Shown here: piece after piece, positions 1 through 8,966 of the stretch
Position numbering within the stretch: the first letter of the stretch is position 1
Layout of the letters: every line of letters starts with the position of its first letter
NCBI RefSeq assembly: GCF_019175365.1
Contig: NZ_CP059572.1
Location: forward strand, 1,426,001-1,490,000
From: Actinomadura graeca
GTDB taxonomy: Bacteria > Actinomycetota > Actinomycetes > Streptosporangiales > Streptosporangiaceae
DNA: 64,000 nucleotides
Direction of reading: 5' to 3'
Position numbers and translations under genes: made by a program
Notes under the pieces: generated by a model
What the model was told of the DNA's origin: nothing
Databases searched by the model: none
What the model saw: the letters and a program-made list of their open reading frames with translations, nothing else

Positions 1-310
1 CCCAGACGATCTCCCCGCTGCGGGCGAACAGGTCCTGCACGTACGGGGTGGCGGCCTGGAGCAGGCCGTGCTGCACCGCGGCGCGCGTCCCCAGGTGCAG
101 CAGATGCGCCCCCAGCCGGTAGCGGCCGTCGGGGCACCGTTGCAGCATCCTCCGCGCCACCAGGTCGGCGGCGATGCGGCGGACGGTGGGCTTGGGGATG
201 CCGACCTCGCGGGTGAGCTCGGCCAGCGTCACCGGGTCGCGGTGCAGGGCCACCGCGTCGAGCACGGCGACGACGCGTCCGGCGACCGTGTGGTCGTCCA
301 TGCCCCACAT
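1..310 (-). CDS. IclR-family transcriptional regulator, N-terminal part (cut by window edge)
   Basis: This minus-strand frame opens at an ATG at 310 (a second in-frame ATG lies at 301) and runs off the left edge. The first 60 residues form the winged helix typical of IclR regulators: a VAGRVVAVLDAV lead helix, then VTLAELTREVGIPKPTVRRI as the helix-turn-helix and a GRYRLGAHLLHL wing. IclR proteins bind as dimers or tetramers and respond to a small ligand through a C-terminal domain that lies outside this window, so target and effector cannot be guessed. Family assignment is from the HTH alone. Confidence 0.75.
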   Translation of the reverse strand, partial: MWGMDDHTVAGRVVAVLDAVALHRDPVTLAELTREVGIPKPTVRRIAADLVARRMLQRCPDGRYRLGAHLLHLGTRAAVQHGLLQAATPYVQDLFARSGEIVW

Positions 311-719
311 GATCGGGTCCGCGCGGGCGGAAATCCATCCGTCCGGGCCACTGGATGACACGCGCCTCTGGCGGCGCCGCCCGATCTCGGTGACGGTGGC
401 GGAGGCGGCATCTCGGGGGCGTCGCCGCACCGGATTTCCGCGGCACAGGGAGGATCGAGAGGACAACACCGGACGACCGGGTTCCCACCCGTCGTCATAA
501 CACGGCAATGCCGTCCTTTGTCGCGGAATTCATCGCGCTTATGGACTGCTTCAGGGTGGCGAATGATCATGCGGTGGACCGATTTTCCGACATCTCCCTG
601 AGCCGTGTCCCGCTCTGCAAGGCGGCGGCGGCCTCGGCAGTCGTGTCGCCGGCGCCGCCCGCGTCCGCGGCGCCGGCGGCCTCCCGAACTGCCCTCCCGG
701 GCATGGCAGGGTTGGGGAC
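311..719. other. Intergenic region, no convincing gene
   Basis: About 400 bases between the divergent IclR start and the phosphotransferase. Open frames exist here, but their translations are arginine/proline-rich or overlap antisense frames and match no family I know. The stretch at 480-600 is less GC-rich than its surroundings and probably holds the promoters of the two flanking genes. I see no clear operator or hairpin. Confidence 0.4.
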
Positions 720-1640
720 ATGCCCCCTCTGCCTCCCGACCTCGTCCGCAATGCCGTCGACGCCTGGGGTGAGGACGGCCGCCGCTGGCTGGACGGCCTT
801 CCCTCCCTGCTCTCCGCCCTCGCGGCGGAGTGGCGGCTGCGGCCCGAGGCGGTCACTCCGTACGACCTGAGTTTCCACTGGGTGGTCCCCGTCCGGCGGG
901 AGGACGGCACGGACGCGGTGCTCAAGCTCGGCCCGCCGGGTCCCGGCCACCTGGACGCCGAAGCCGCGGCCCTGGAGCTCTTCGCTGGCGGCGGGGCCGT
1001 GCGGCTGCTGGAGTACGACCGTGACCGGGGCGCGTTGCTCCTGGAACGGGCCCGGCCTGGCACTCCGCTGAGCTCGCTGGTGCCGGACGAGGACGCCGCG
1101 GCCACGGCGGCGTTCGTCCAGGTGGCCCGGGGGCTGCGCAGGGCGGCACCCGAGGACTCCCCGCTGCCGGTGCTGGAGAGGGCGGGCGTCGCGTTCTCCC
1201 GCCACCTCGCCGAGCACCCCGGGGACGGCCCGCTCCCCCGGTCCCTGGTCGAGCGGGCCGGGGCGCTCTTCGCGGAGCTGTGCGCCGACGCGCCAGAGCG
1301 GGTCGTGCTGCACGGCGACCTGCACCACGACAACATCCTGCGCTGCGGATCCGGCGGGTGGCTGGCGATCGACCCGCACGGCTACGTCGGCGACCCCGGC
1401 TACGAGACCGGCGCGCTGTTCTACAACCCCGCAATCGACGACCGGGATCCGGCGCTGCTCGGCCTCGTGCCCGCGCGGATCGAGCAGGTCGCCGACGGTC
1501 TCGGCATACCGCCGGACCGGGTGGCGGCATGGGCGTTCGTCAAGGCCGTCCTGTCGGAGGTCTGGACGGCCGAGGGCGGGGGGCGGCCGGGGAGCCGCGC
1601 CCTGGACGTCGCCCTGAGCCTGGCCGACCGATTGCCATAA
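720..1640 (+). CDS. Aminoglycoside/hydroxyurea-type antibiotic phosphotransferase
   Basis: A 306-residue protein of the APH(6)/hydroxyurea kinase group. The kinase-like catalytic loop is visible as VVLHGDLHHDNIL (around residue 197), followed by the metal-binding stretch WLAIDPHGYVGDPGYETG. Enzymes of this fold transfer the gamma-phosphate of ATP or GTP to a hydroxyl on streptomycin-like aminoglycosides or hydroxyurea. The ATG at 720 follows a purine-rich GGTTGGGGAC. The gene stands alone, with no resistance or biosynthesis neighbours, so it is more likely an intrinsic actinomycete kinase of unknown substrate than a dedicated self-resistance gene. Confidence 0.75.
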   Translation: MPPLPPDLVRNAVDAWGEDGRRWLDGLPSLLSALAAEWRLRPEAVTPYDLSFHWVVPVRREDGTDAVLKLGPPGPGHLDAEAAALELFAGGGAVRLLEYDRDRGALLLERARPGTPLSSLVPDEDAAATAAFVQVARGLRRAAPEDSPLPVLERAGVAFSRHLAEHPGDGPLPRSLVERAGALFAELCADAPERVVLHGDLHHDNILRCGSGGWLAIDPHGYVGDPGYETGALFYNPAIDDRDPALLGLVPARIEQVADGLGIPPDRVAAWAFVKAVLSEVWTAEGGGRPGSRALDVALSLADRLP

Positions 1641-1745
1641 GGGCGATATTCCTGTTGCGTCCTTTCCGTCGCGGAAACGCGCGGCGGTTCAATAACTCCA
1701 TACCTTGATCAGAGTTTTTCTGGTGCCGGACCGGCGAATCTCTCA

Positions 1746-2612
1746 ATGGTGACCACTGAACCACCCTGGAGCGCCGAGGAGCACGAGCGTGCGCTGGACG
1801 GGCTCGCGCGGCGGGAGAACTTCCCGGTCGCGACGCGGCTGCTGCCACGGCGGCACCGCGCCGACCTGCGGGCGGTCTACGGCTTCGCCCGGCTCGTCGA
1901 CGACATCGGGGACGAGGCGCCGCGCGGGCAGCGGGCGGCGCTGCTCGATTCGGTGGACGACGACCTGGACCTCGTCTTCAAGGGGCGGACGCCGGGCCTG
2001 CCGCAGTTACGGAACCTGGCCTGCACCGTCCGCGCCAGGGGACTGCCCGAGGAGCCCTTCCGGCGGCTGGTGCAGGCGAACCGCCAGGACCAGGTCGTGG
2101 CCCGGTACACGACGTTCGAGGAACTGCTCGGCTACTGCGACCTGTCGGCCAATCCCGTCGGCCGGATCGTGCTGCACGTGTTCGGGGCGCAGGGGCGGGG
2201 GCTGGAGGAGGCGTCCGACCAGGTCTGCGCGGCGCTGCAGGTCATCGAGCACTGCCAGGACGCCGGCGCCGACTACCGGGCCGGGCGGATCTACCTGCCG
2301 GGCGAGGATCTGCGGCGGTTCGGCTGCTCCGAGGAGGACCTGGCGCGGGCGGTGACCCCGACACGGCTGCGGGGCGTCCTGGCGCTGCAGGCGGGGCGGG
2401 CCCGGGAACTGCTCGACCGCGGCGCGGCGCCGCTGCTGGCGGGCCTGCACGGATGGGCCCGTCTCGCGGTGGCGGGATACGTGGCCGGGGGGCGCGCGAC
2501 GCTGGCCGCCCTGGCGCGCGGCCGCTACGACGTGCTCGCCTGCCCGCCCCGACCGCGCCGGGCCGTGCTGCTGGCCGGGTGGGCGTGCTCTCTCAGAAGG
2601 GGTGGGCGATGA
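1746..2612 (+). CDS. hpnC: Hydroxysqualene synthase HpnC
   Basis: First gene of the hopanoid operon; 288 residues, a trans-isoprenyl diphosphate synthase (squalene/phytoene synthase fold). With HpnD and HpnE it makes squalene from two farnesyl diphosphates; HpnC is the enzyme that hydrolyses presqualene diphosphate to hydroxysqualene. The NFPVATRLLPRRHR start and the aspartate-rich FARLVDDIGDE are visible, and a second acidic region lies at EHCQDAGADYRAGRIYLP. No strong Shine-Dalgarno precedes the ATG at 1746. The last four bases overlap the start of hpnD (ATGA), so the two are translationally coupled. The 105-bp AT-richer gap upstream (1641-1745) is the only plausible promoter site for the whole operon. 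Confidence 0.92.
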   Translation: MVTTEPPWSAEEHERALDGLARRENFPVATRLLPRRHRADLRAVYGFARLVDDIGDEAPRGQRAALLDSVDDDLDLVFKGRTPGLPQLRNLACTVRARGLPEEPFRRLVQANRQDQVVARYTTFEELLGYCDLSANPVGRIVLHVFGAQGRGLEEASDQVCAALQVIEHCQDAGADYRAGRIYLPGEDLRRFGCSEEDLARAVTPTRLRGVLALQAGRARELLDRGAAPLLAGLHGWARLAVAGYVAGGRATLAALARGRYDVLACPPRPRRAVLLAGWACSLRRGGR

Positions 2613-3526
2613 CGGTTTCGGAGACGTGCGAGCGGCCCGAGTGGGTCGTCGAGGCGTATCGGCACTGCGAGCGGGTCGTGCGGGACGAGGCCCGCAACTT
2701 CGGGTACGGGATCCGGCTGATGCCCGCGCCGAAGCGGCGCGCGATGAGCGCGATCTACGCGTTCGCGCGGGGTGTGGACGACATCGGGGACGGCCCCGAG
2801 CCCGCCTGCGTGCGGCTGGACCTGCTGGACCGGTCGCGGCGGCGGCTGGAGGCCGTCCAGGACGTGCTGTGGCGGCGGGCCGACTCGCGGGCGCTGGAGG
2901 GGCACCCGGTGCTGACGGCGCTGGCCGACGCGGCGGGCCGGTACCCGATCCCGCTCGACGCGTTCGCCGAGCTGATCGACGGCTGCGAGAGCGACGTGCG
3001 GGGCGCCGCGTACGAGACCTTCGACGACCTGCTGCGGTACTGCCAGCAGGTCGCGGGGACGGTCGGGCGGCTGTCGCTCGGGGTGTTCGGGTACGACGGG
3101 CGGCAGCGGGCCGAGGGCCTCGCCGACTCGCTGGGGGTCGCGTTCCAGCTCACGAACATCCTGCGGGACCTCCGCGAGGACGGGCTGGGCGGCCGCGTCT
3201 ACCTTCCCTCCGAAGACCTCGCCCGGTTCGGATGCACGCTGGAGCAGGACGAGTCCGGCGACTTCGTCGATCCGTCCTGGCGCCTGCATGACCTGGTCAG
3301 GTTCCAGGCAGAGCGCGCGCGGGCCTGGTACGCGGAGGGGCTGAGGCTCCTCCCGCTGCTGGACCGGCGGTCGGCCGCCTGCACCGCGGCGATGGCGGGC
3401 ATCTACCGGCGGCTGCTTGAGCGCATCGCCGAGCGCCCGTCCATCGCGCTTGAGTCCCGGATCTCGCTCCCGACGTGGCAGAAGGCCGTCGTGGCGGCGC
3501 GCGCGCTGACAGGAGTGGAGCGGTGA
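2609..3526 (+). CDS. hpnD: Presqualene diphosphate synthase HpnD
   Basis: A 305-residue squalene/phytoene synthase-family enzyme that condenses two farnesyl diphosphates to presqualene diphosphate. Diagnostic stretches are NFGYGIRLMPAPKRRAMSAIYAFARGVDDIGDG (split here over residues about 30-62; first Asp-rich motif VDDIGD) and FQLTNILRDLREDGLGGRVYLP, the second Mg-binding region. The frame is open further upstream, but the ATG at 2609 is chosen because it overlaps the hpnC stop (ATGA) and places the family's N-terminus correctly. Its own stop overlaps the GTG of hpnE (GTGA). Confidence 0.93.
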   Translation: MTVSETCERPEWVVEAYRHCERVVRDEARNFGYGIRLMPAPKRRAMSAIYAFARGVDDIGDGPEPACVRLDLLDRSRRRLEAVQDVLWRRADSRALEGHPVLTALADAAGRYPIPLDAFAELIDGCESDVRGAAYETFDDLLRYCQQVAGTVGRLSLGVFGYDGRQRAEGLADSLGVAFQLTNILRDLREDGLGGRVYLPSEDLARFGCTLEQDESGDFVDPSWRLHDLVRFQAERARAWYAEGLRLLPLLDRRSAACTAAMAGIYRRLLERIAERPSIALESRISLPTWQKAVVAARALTGVER

Positions 3527-4842
3527 GCGTCGTGGTCGTCGGAGGCGGCCTGGCCGGCATCAGCGCGGCCGTCGCGCTCCAGGAGTCCGGCGTGGAGGTC
3601 ACGGTGGTGGAGGCGCGGCCGTGGCTGGGCGGCGCCACCCACTCCTTCGGCCGCGGCGAGCTGAGCGTCGACAACGGGCAGCACGTGTCGCTGCGCTGCT
3701 GCACCGCCTACCAGGGGCTGCTGCGGCGGCTGCGCACCGAGCACCTGATGGAGGTCCAGGACCGGTTCGACGTCACCGTCCTGCGGCCCGGCGGCACGCC
3801 CGCGCGGCTGCGCCGGGCGCCGCTGCCGAGCCCGCTGCACCTGCTGCCCGCGCTGGCCCGGTACACCCCGCTGTCGGGCGCCGACCGGCTGCGCGCCCTG
3901 TGGGCGTCGGCGTGGATGCGCCGGCTCGACCCCGCCGACCCCGTCCTGGACGAGATCTCGGCGGGCGCGTGGCTGGCCGGGCGGGGGCAGCGGGCGTGGG
4001 CCCGCGAGGCGCTGTGGGGGCTGTTCATCTCGGCGGCGCTGAACGCCGAGGTGGACGACGCCGCGCTCGGGCTGTCGGCGATGACCTGCCGCCGGGCGCT
4101 GTTCGGCCGGGCGGACGCCGCCGACATCGCCGTCCCCGCCGTCCCGCTGGAGGACCTGCACGGCGGCCCGGCCCTGCGCCGGATCGAGGAGGCGGGCGGC
4201 ACCGTCCACCTGAAGGCCAAGGTGGAGGCGGTGACGGCCGACCCCAAGGTGGTGGTGGACGGGACGCCGATCGCGGCGGACGCGGTCGTCATGGCCGTGC
4301 CCCACGAGGTGGCGGCGCGGCTGCTGCCGGCCGAGGCGCTGCCCGATCCGCTGCGCTGGCCCGAGCTGGGCGCGAGCCCGATCGTGAACGTGCACGTCGT
4401 CTACGACCGCCCGGTGATGGACCTGCCGTTCGCCGCGGCGGTCGGCTCGCCCGTCCAGTGGCTGTTCGACCGGACGGCGGCCAGCGGCCTCGACGGCGGC
4501 CAGTACGTGGCGATCTCCCTGTCGGCCGCCGACCGCTGGATCGACGTGCCGACCGCGGAGCTGCGGGCGCGGTTCCTGCCGGAGCTGCGGCGGCTGCTGC
4601 CCGGCGCCCGCCCGGCGGTCGTCCGCGACTTCTTCGTCACACGGGAGCGGCGGGCGACGTTCCGCCAGCGTCCCGGCAGCGGGGCGGCGCGCCCCGCCGC
4701 GGCGACCCGGACGCCGGGTCTCCTCCTCGCCGGCGCGTGGACCGACACGGGCTGGCCCGACACGATGGAGGGCGCGGTGCGCAGCGGGCTCACCGCCGCG
4801 CGCCTGGCCCGTCACCACCTGGAGGGGGTGAGGGGCCGATGA
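3523..4842 (+). CDS. hpnE: FAD-dependent squalene desaturase HpnE (hydroxysqualene dehydroxylase)
   Basis: A 439-residue amine-oxidase/phytoene-desaturase-like flavoprotein that completes squalene formation by reductive removal of the hydroxyl of hydroxysqualene. The N-terminus holds the dinucleotide-binding VVVVGGGLAGISAAVAL and the following glutamate region VTVVEARPWLGG. The C-terminus has the FAD-contact motif LLLAGAWTDTGWPDTMEGAVRSG (residues near 405-427). The GTG at 3523 is preferred over an upstream ATG at 3475 because it overlaps the hpnD stop, has GGAG upstream and starts exactly at the Rossmann strand. Confidence 0.92.
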   Translation: MSVVVVGGGLAGISAAVALQESGVEVTVVEARPWLGGATHSFGRGELSVDNGQHVSLRCCTAYQGLLRRLRTEHLMEVQDRFDVTVLRPGGTPARLRRAPLPSPLHLLPALARYTPLSGADRLRALWASAWMRRLDPADPVLDEISAGAWLAGRGQRAWAREALWGLFISAALNAEVDDAALGLSAMTCRRALFGRADAADIAVPAVPLEDLHGGPALRRIEEAGGTVHLKAKVEAVTADPKVVVDGTPIAADAVVMAVPHEVAARLLPAEALPDPLRWPELGASPIVNVHVVYDRPVMDLPFAAAVGSPVQWLFDRTAASGLDGGQYVAISLSAADRWIDVPTAELRARFLPELRRLLPGARPAVVRDFFVTRERRATFRQRPGSGAARPAAATRTPGLLLAGAWTDTGWPDTMEGAVRSGLTAARLARHHLEGVRGR

Positions 4843-5852
4843 CCGCGCTCCCGGTCCCGCTCGCCGACGTCCGCGGCCTGGTCGACGGCGCCCTGCGCGC
4901 CGCGGTCGGACGGCTCGACCCGCACACCTACCGCGTCGCCGCCTACCACCTCGGGTGGACCGACGGCGAAGGACGCCCGTGCCCGGGCCCGGCGGGGAAG
5001 GCGCTGCGCCCCGCGCTGGCGCTGCTGTCGGCCCGCGCCGCCGGGGCACCGCCCGAAAGCGCCCTGCCCGGCGCCGTCGCGGTGGAGCTGACGCACGCGT
5101 TCTCGCTCCTGCACGACGACATCATGGACGGCGACCGCACGCGCCGGCACCGTCCCGCGGCGTGGACCGTCTTCGGCGAGTCCGGCGCGATCCTGGCCGG
5201 CGACGCGCTGATGACCCTCGCCGTCGAGGTGCTGCTGGAGGCGCCCGGCCAGGGCTCCGCCCGCGCGGCGCGCGCGATGGCAGCCGCCACCCGCAGGCTC
5301 ATCGCGGGGCAGTCCCTCGACCTGGACTTCGAGACCCGCGATCACATCACGCTGGAGGAATGCCAGGAGATGGTCGCCGGGAAGACCGCCGCGCTGCTGG
5401 CCTGCTCCTGCTCGATCGGCGCCGTCCTGGACGCCGCGCCCGAGCCGCTCACCGCCGCGCTGGAGGAGTTCGGCGCCGACCTCGGCATGGCCTTCCAGCT
5501 CGTGGACGACCTGCTCGGCATCTGGGGCGACCCCGCGGTCACCGGCAAGCCCGCGCTGTCGGACCTGCGGTCCCGCAAGATGTCGCTGCCGGTGGTGGCG
5601 GCCCTGAACTCCGGGACGCCCGCGTCCGCGCGGCTGGCCGGGCTGTACACCCGCCCGGAGCCGCTGGAGGAGGACGAGCTGGCCGAGGCCGCGCGGCTCA
5701 TCGACATGGCGGGCGGGAAGGCGTGGACGGAGGCCGAGGCCGCGCGCCGGATCGGGCGGGCCCGTGACCGGCTGGCCCGGGCCGCGCTGCCCGACCCCGT
5801 CCGCGCCGAGTTCCTGCACGTCGCCGACTTCGTCACCCGCCGGGACCACTGA
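4839..5852 (+). CDS. Polyprenyl diphosphate synthase (probable farnesyl diphosphate synthase for hopanoids)
   Basis: A 337-residue trans-prenyltransferase. The first aspartate-rich motif is in SLLHDDIMDGDRTRRHRP (DDIMD, near residue 92) and the second in FQLVDDLLGIWGD, both needed to bind Mg-diphosphate. The chain-length region just before the first motif has small or aromatic residues (AFSLL), but product length cannot be fixed by eye. Since the neighbours consume farnesyl diphosphate, supply of FPP (or GGPP-like chain) is the likely role. ATG at 4839 overlaps the hpnE stop; the stop overlaps the shc start by one base. Confidence 0.88.
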   Translation: MTALPVPLADVRGLVDGALRAAVGRLDPHTYRVAAYHLGWTDGEGRPCPGPAGKALRPALALLSARAAGAPPESALPGAVAVELTHAFSLLHDDIMDGDRTRRHRPAAWTVFGESGAILAGDALMTLAVEVLLEAPGQGSARAARAMAAATRRLIAGQSLDLDFETRDHITLEECQEMVAGKTAALLACSCSIGAVLDAAPEPLTAALEEFGADLGMAFQLVDDLLGIWGDPAVTGKPALSDLRSRKMSLPVVAALNSGTPASARLAGLYTRPEPLEEDELAEAARLIDMAGGKAWTEAEAARRIGRARDRLARAALPDPVRAEFLHVADFVTRRDH

Positions 5853-7888
5853 TGACCACGACAGAACCCACCGAGACCACCACACCCGCCAAGGCCACCG
5901 CGTCCGCCAAAACCACAGAGCACGCCAAGACCACGGAGCCCGCCAGGACCACGGAGCACGCCAGGACCACGGCGCCCGCCGCGACGGGCCCGGCCCGCGA
6001 GGCGCCGGCCGAGGACACGCGGGCCGCCGCCAAGGCCGCGCTCGACGCGGCACGCGACCACCTGCTCGGCCTCCAGTCGCCGGAGGGCTGGTGGAAGGGC
6101 GAGCTGCAGACCAACGTGACCATGGACGCCGAGGACCTGCTGCTCCGCGAGTTCCTCGGCGTCCGCACCGAGGAGGACACGCGGGAGGCCGCCCGCTGGA
6201 TCCGCTCCCAGCAGGCCGCGGACGGCTCCTGGGCCAACTTCCACGGCGGGCCGCCCGAGCCGTCCACGACCGTGGAGGCATACGTCGCGCTGCGGCTCGC
6301 CGGGGACTCCCCCGACGCCGGGCACATGCGCCGGGCCGCCGCCCACATCCGCGCGCACGGCGGCGTCCCGGCCACCCGGGTCTTCACCCGCTTCTGGCTG
6401 GCGATGTTCGGCCTGTGGTCCTGGGACGACCTGCCGGTGCTGCCACCGGAGATGATCTACCTGCCGCGCTGGTTCCCGCTGAACGTCTACGACTGGGCGT
6501 GCTGGGCGCGTCAGACGATCGTCCCGCTGACGGTGGTGGGGTCGCTGCGCCCGGTCCGTCCGCTGCCGTTCGGCCTCACCGAGCTGGAGCCCGCGCCGCG
6601 GCCCGGCGGCGCCCCGCCGCGCGGCCGGCGCCTTCCCGGATGGGACGAGGCGTTCGGCGCGCTCGACCGCGTCCTGCGCGTGTACCAGCGCCGCCCCGCG
6701 GGGCGGCTGCGCCGGGCCGCGCTGCGCCGCGCCGGCGAGTGGATCATCGCCCGGCAGGAGCCGGACGGATCGTGGGGCGGGATCCAGCCGCCCTGGGTGT
6801 ACTCGCTGATCGCGCTGCACCTGCTCGGCCACGACGTCGACCACCCGGTGATGCGGCGCGGCCTCGCCGGCCTCGACCGCTTCACCATCAGGGACGAGAC
6901 CGGACGGCGCATGGAGGCGTGCCAGTCCCCCGTCTGGGACACCGTCCTCGCCATGATCGCGCTGTCGGACGCGGGCGTGCCCGCCGGGCACCCGGCGCTG
7001 GAGCGGGCCGCGGGATGGGTGCTCGGCGAGGAGGTCAAGGGCCCCGGCGACTGGCAGGTGCGCCGCCCGGGCCTGGCGCCCGGCGGCTGGTCGTTCGAGT
7101 TCGACAACGACTACTACCCCGACGTCGACGACACCGCCGAGGCCGTCCTCGCGCTGAGCCGCGCCGCGGGCCCGGAGGCCCGCCCGGCGATCGAGCGGGG
7201 CCTGCGCTGGATGGCCGGGATGGTCTCCTCCGACGGCGGGTTCGGCGCGTTCGACGTCGACAACACCCGCGCGCTGTGCCGCCGGCTCCCGTTCTGCGAC
7301 TTCGGCGAGGTGATCGACCCGCCGTCCGCGGACGTCACCGCGCACGTCGTGGAGGCGCTGTGCGAGCAGGGCATGGGCGACTCGGCGCTGTGCAGGCGGG
7401 CCGTGGTCTGGCTGCTGAAGGCGCAGGAGCCCGACGGGTCGTGGTTCGGCCGGTGGGGCGCCAACCACGTGTACGGCACCGGCGGCGTGGTGCCGGCGCT
7501 GATCGCCGCGGGCGTCCGCCCGGGCGGGCCGGTGATCCGGCGGGCCGTCGCGTGGCTCGAACGCCACCAGCGCGACGACGGCGGCTGGGGCGAGGATATG
7601 CGCTCCTACCGCGACCCCGCGTGGATCGGGCACGGCGCGTCCACGGCGTCGCAGACCGCGTGGGCGCTGCTGGCGCTGCTCGCGGCCGGAGAGCGCGGCC
7701 CGTCGGTGGACCGGGGGATCGCATGGCTCACCACGCGGCAGCGCCCGGACGGGACGTGGGACGAGGACCACTTCACCGGCACCGGCTTCCCCGGCGACTT
7801 CTACATCAACTACCACCTGTACCGCCTGGTGTTCCCCGTGAGCGCGCTCGGCAGGTACGTCAACGCGACGAAGGGAAACGGGTCGTAA
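5852..7888 (+). CDS. shc: Squalene-hopene cyclase
   Basis: A 678-residue family-2 terpene cyclase that folds squalene into hopene/hopanol at the membrane. The protonating DxDD motif is DVDDTAEAVL, with Asp at residues 424, 426 and 427. Several QW repeats are visible, such as QEPDGSWGG, QRDDGGWGED and QRPDGTWDED. The first ~46 residues are not part of the cyclase fold: they are a Thr/Ala/Lys/Glu-rich tail of near-repeats (see separate entry), so an internal start would also be compatible with the enzyme. The ATG at 5852 shares its A with the preceding stop and the TAA overlaps the hpnH ATG. Confidence 0.95.
   Translation: MTTTEPTETTTPAKATASAKTTEHAKTTEPARTTEHARTTAPAATGPAREAPAEDTRAAAKAALDAARDHLLGLQSPEGWWKGELQTNVTMDAEDLLLREFLGVRTEEDTREAARWIRSQQAADGSWANFHGGPPEPSTTVEAYVALRLAGDSPDAGHMRRAAAHIRAHGGVPATRVFTRFWLAMFGLWSWDDLPVLPPEMIYLPRWFPLNVYDWACWARQTIVPLTVVGSLRPVRPLPFGLTELEPAPRPGGAPPRGRRLPGWDEAFGALDRVLRVYQRRPAGRLRRAALRRAGEWIIARQEPDGSWGGIQPPWVYSLIALHLLGHDVDHPVMRRGLAGLDRFTIRDETGRRMEACQSPVWDTVLAMIALSDAGVPAGHPALERAAGWVLGEEVKGPGDWQVRRPGLAPGGWSFEFDNDYYPDVDDTAEAVLALSRAAGPEARPAIERGLRWMAGMVSSDGGFGAFDVDNTRALCRRLPFCDFGEVIDPPSADVTAHVVEALCEQGMGDSALCRRAVVWLLKAQEPDGSWFGRWGANHVYGTGGVVPALIAAGVRPGGPVIRRAVAWLERHQRDDGGWGEDMRSYRDPAWIGHGASTASQTAWALLALLAAGERGPSVDRGIAWLTTRQRPDGTWDEDHFTGTGFPGDFYINYHLYRLVFPVSALGRYVNATKGNGS
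5880..5985 (+). repeat. Degenerate in-frame repeat coding the N-terminal tail of squalene-hopene cyclase
   Basis: Imperfect units of roughly 15-18 bases built on GCCAAGACCACGGAG / GCCAGGACCACGGAG code for repeated A-K/R-T-T-E-H/P blocks. The tail is low complexity and hydrophilic. It is not conserved in the cyclase family as I know it and probably varies between strains. Confidence 0.6.
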
Positions 7889-8892
7889 TGGCCATGCCAC
7901 TGCGCCAGAGCCTGCGGGTCGGCGGCTACATCCTGCGCAACAAGCTGGCCCGGCGGTCCAAGTTCCCGCTGCTGGTCGAGCTGGAGCCGCTGTACGCGTG
8001 CAACCTGGCCTGCGCGGGCTGCGGGAAGATCCAGCATCCGGCGGGGCTGCTCAAACAGCGGATGCCGGTCGAGCAGGCGGTCGCGGCGGTCCGCGAGAGC
8101 GGCGCGCCGATGGTGTCGATCGCGGGCGGGGAGCCGCTGATGCACCCCCAGATCGGCGAGATGACCGCCGAGCTGGTGCGGATGAAGCGATACGTGTTCC
8201 TGTGCACCAACGCGGCGCTGATCCCGAAGAAGATCGACGAGTTCACGCCGTCCCGCTACTTCGCGTGGGCGGTGCACATCGACGGGCTGCGGGAGCGGCA
8301 CGACGCGTCCGTGTGCAAGGAGGGCGTGTTCGACCAGGCGGTGGAGGCGATCCGGATGTGCCGCGAGCGCGGCTTCCGCGTCACGACCAACACCACCGTG
8401 TTCAACACCGACACCCCGCAGAGCGTCATCGAGGTCCTCGACTACCTCAACGACGACCTGGGCGTCGACCAGATGATGATCTCCCCGGCGTACGCGTACG
8501 AGAAGGCGCCCGACCAGGAGCACTTCCTCGGCGTGACCGAGACGCGGGAGCTGTTCCGCAAGGTCTTCGCCGACGGGCGGCGCAGGCGCTGGCGGTTCAA
8601 CCACTCGCCACTGTTCCTGGACTTCCTGGAGGGCAAGGCCGACTTCCCCTGCACGGCGTGGGCGATCCCGTCCTACTCGCTGAAGGGCTGGCAGCGTCCC
8701 TGCTACCTGATGGACGACGGCTACACCGACACCTACCAGGAGCTGGTGGAGACGACCAACTGGGGCGCCTACGGCCGAGGCCGCGACGACCGCTGCTCCA
8801 ACTGCATGGCGCACTGCGGGTACGAGCCGACCGCCGTTTTCACGACCATGGGGTCGCTGACGCAGTCGATCCGCGCGATCCGCAGCGTCTGA
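7888..8892 (+). CDS. hpnH: Adenosyl-hopene synthase HpnH (radical SAM)
   Basis: A 334-residue radical SAM enzyme that adds the 5'-deoxyadenosyl group of SAM to diploptene, giving adenosylhopane, the first step to extended (C35) hopanoids. The cluster-binding CxxxCxxC is in YACNLACAGCGK, and GGEPLMHP is the SAM-contact motif. A cysteine-containing C-terminal tail (DRCSNCMAHCGYEPTA) is typical of HpnH. The ATG overlaps the shc stop (TAATG). It is the last gene of the operon: hpnG and later side-chain genes are not in this window, so extended hopanoid synthesis must be completed from elsewhere or stops at adenosylhopane. Confidence 0.93.
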   Translation: MAMPLRQSLRVGGYILRNKLARRSKFPLLVELEPLYACNLACAGCGKIQHPAGLLKQRMPVEQAVAAVRESGAPMVSIAGGEPLMHPQIGEMTAELVRMKRYVFLCTNAALIPKKIDEFTPSRYFAWAVHIDGLRERHDASVCKEGVFDQAVEAIRMCRERGFRVTTNTTVFNTDTPQSVIEVLDYLNDDLGVDQMMISPAYAYEKAPDQEHFLGVTETRELFRKVFADGRRRRWRFNHSPLFLDFLEGKADFPCTAWAIPSYSLKGWQRPCYLMDDGYTDTYQELVETTNWGAYGRGRDDRCSNCMAHCGYEPTAVFTTMGSLTQSIRAIRSV

Positions 8893-8966
8893 CCCGCGCC
8901 CGGGGCCTGACCGGGAGCGGGGCCTGAAGCATGGCCGCGGTGTGGGACGCGGCGTCCGGGCCGGGG

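Noticed and set aside
508..870. A 120-codon plus-strand frame before the phosphotransferase.
   Set aside because: It overlaps the kinase gene in another frame and turns Ala/Pro/Ser-rich; no homology and poor codon pattern.
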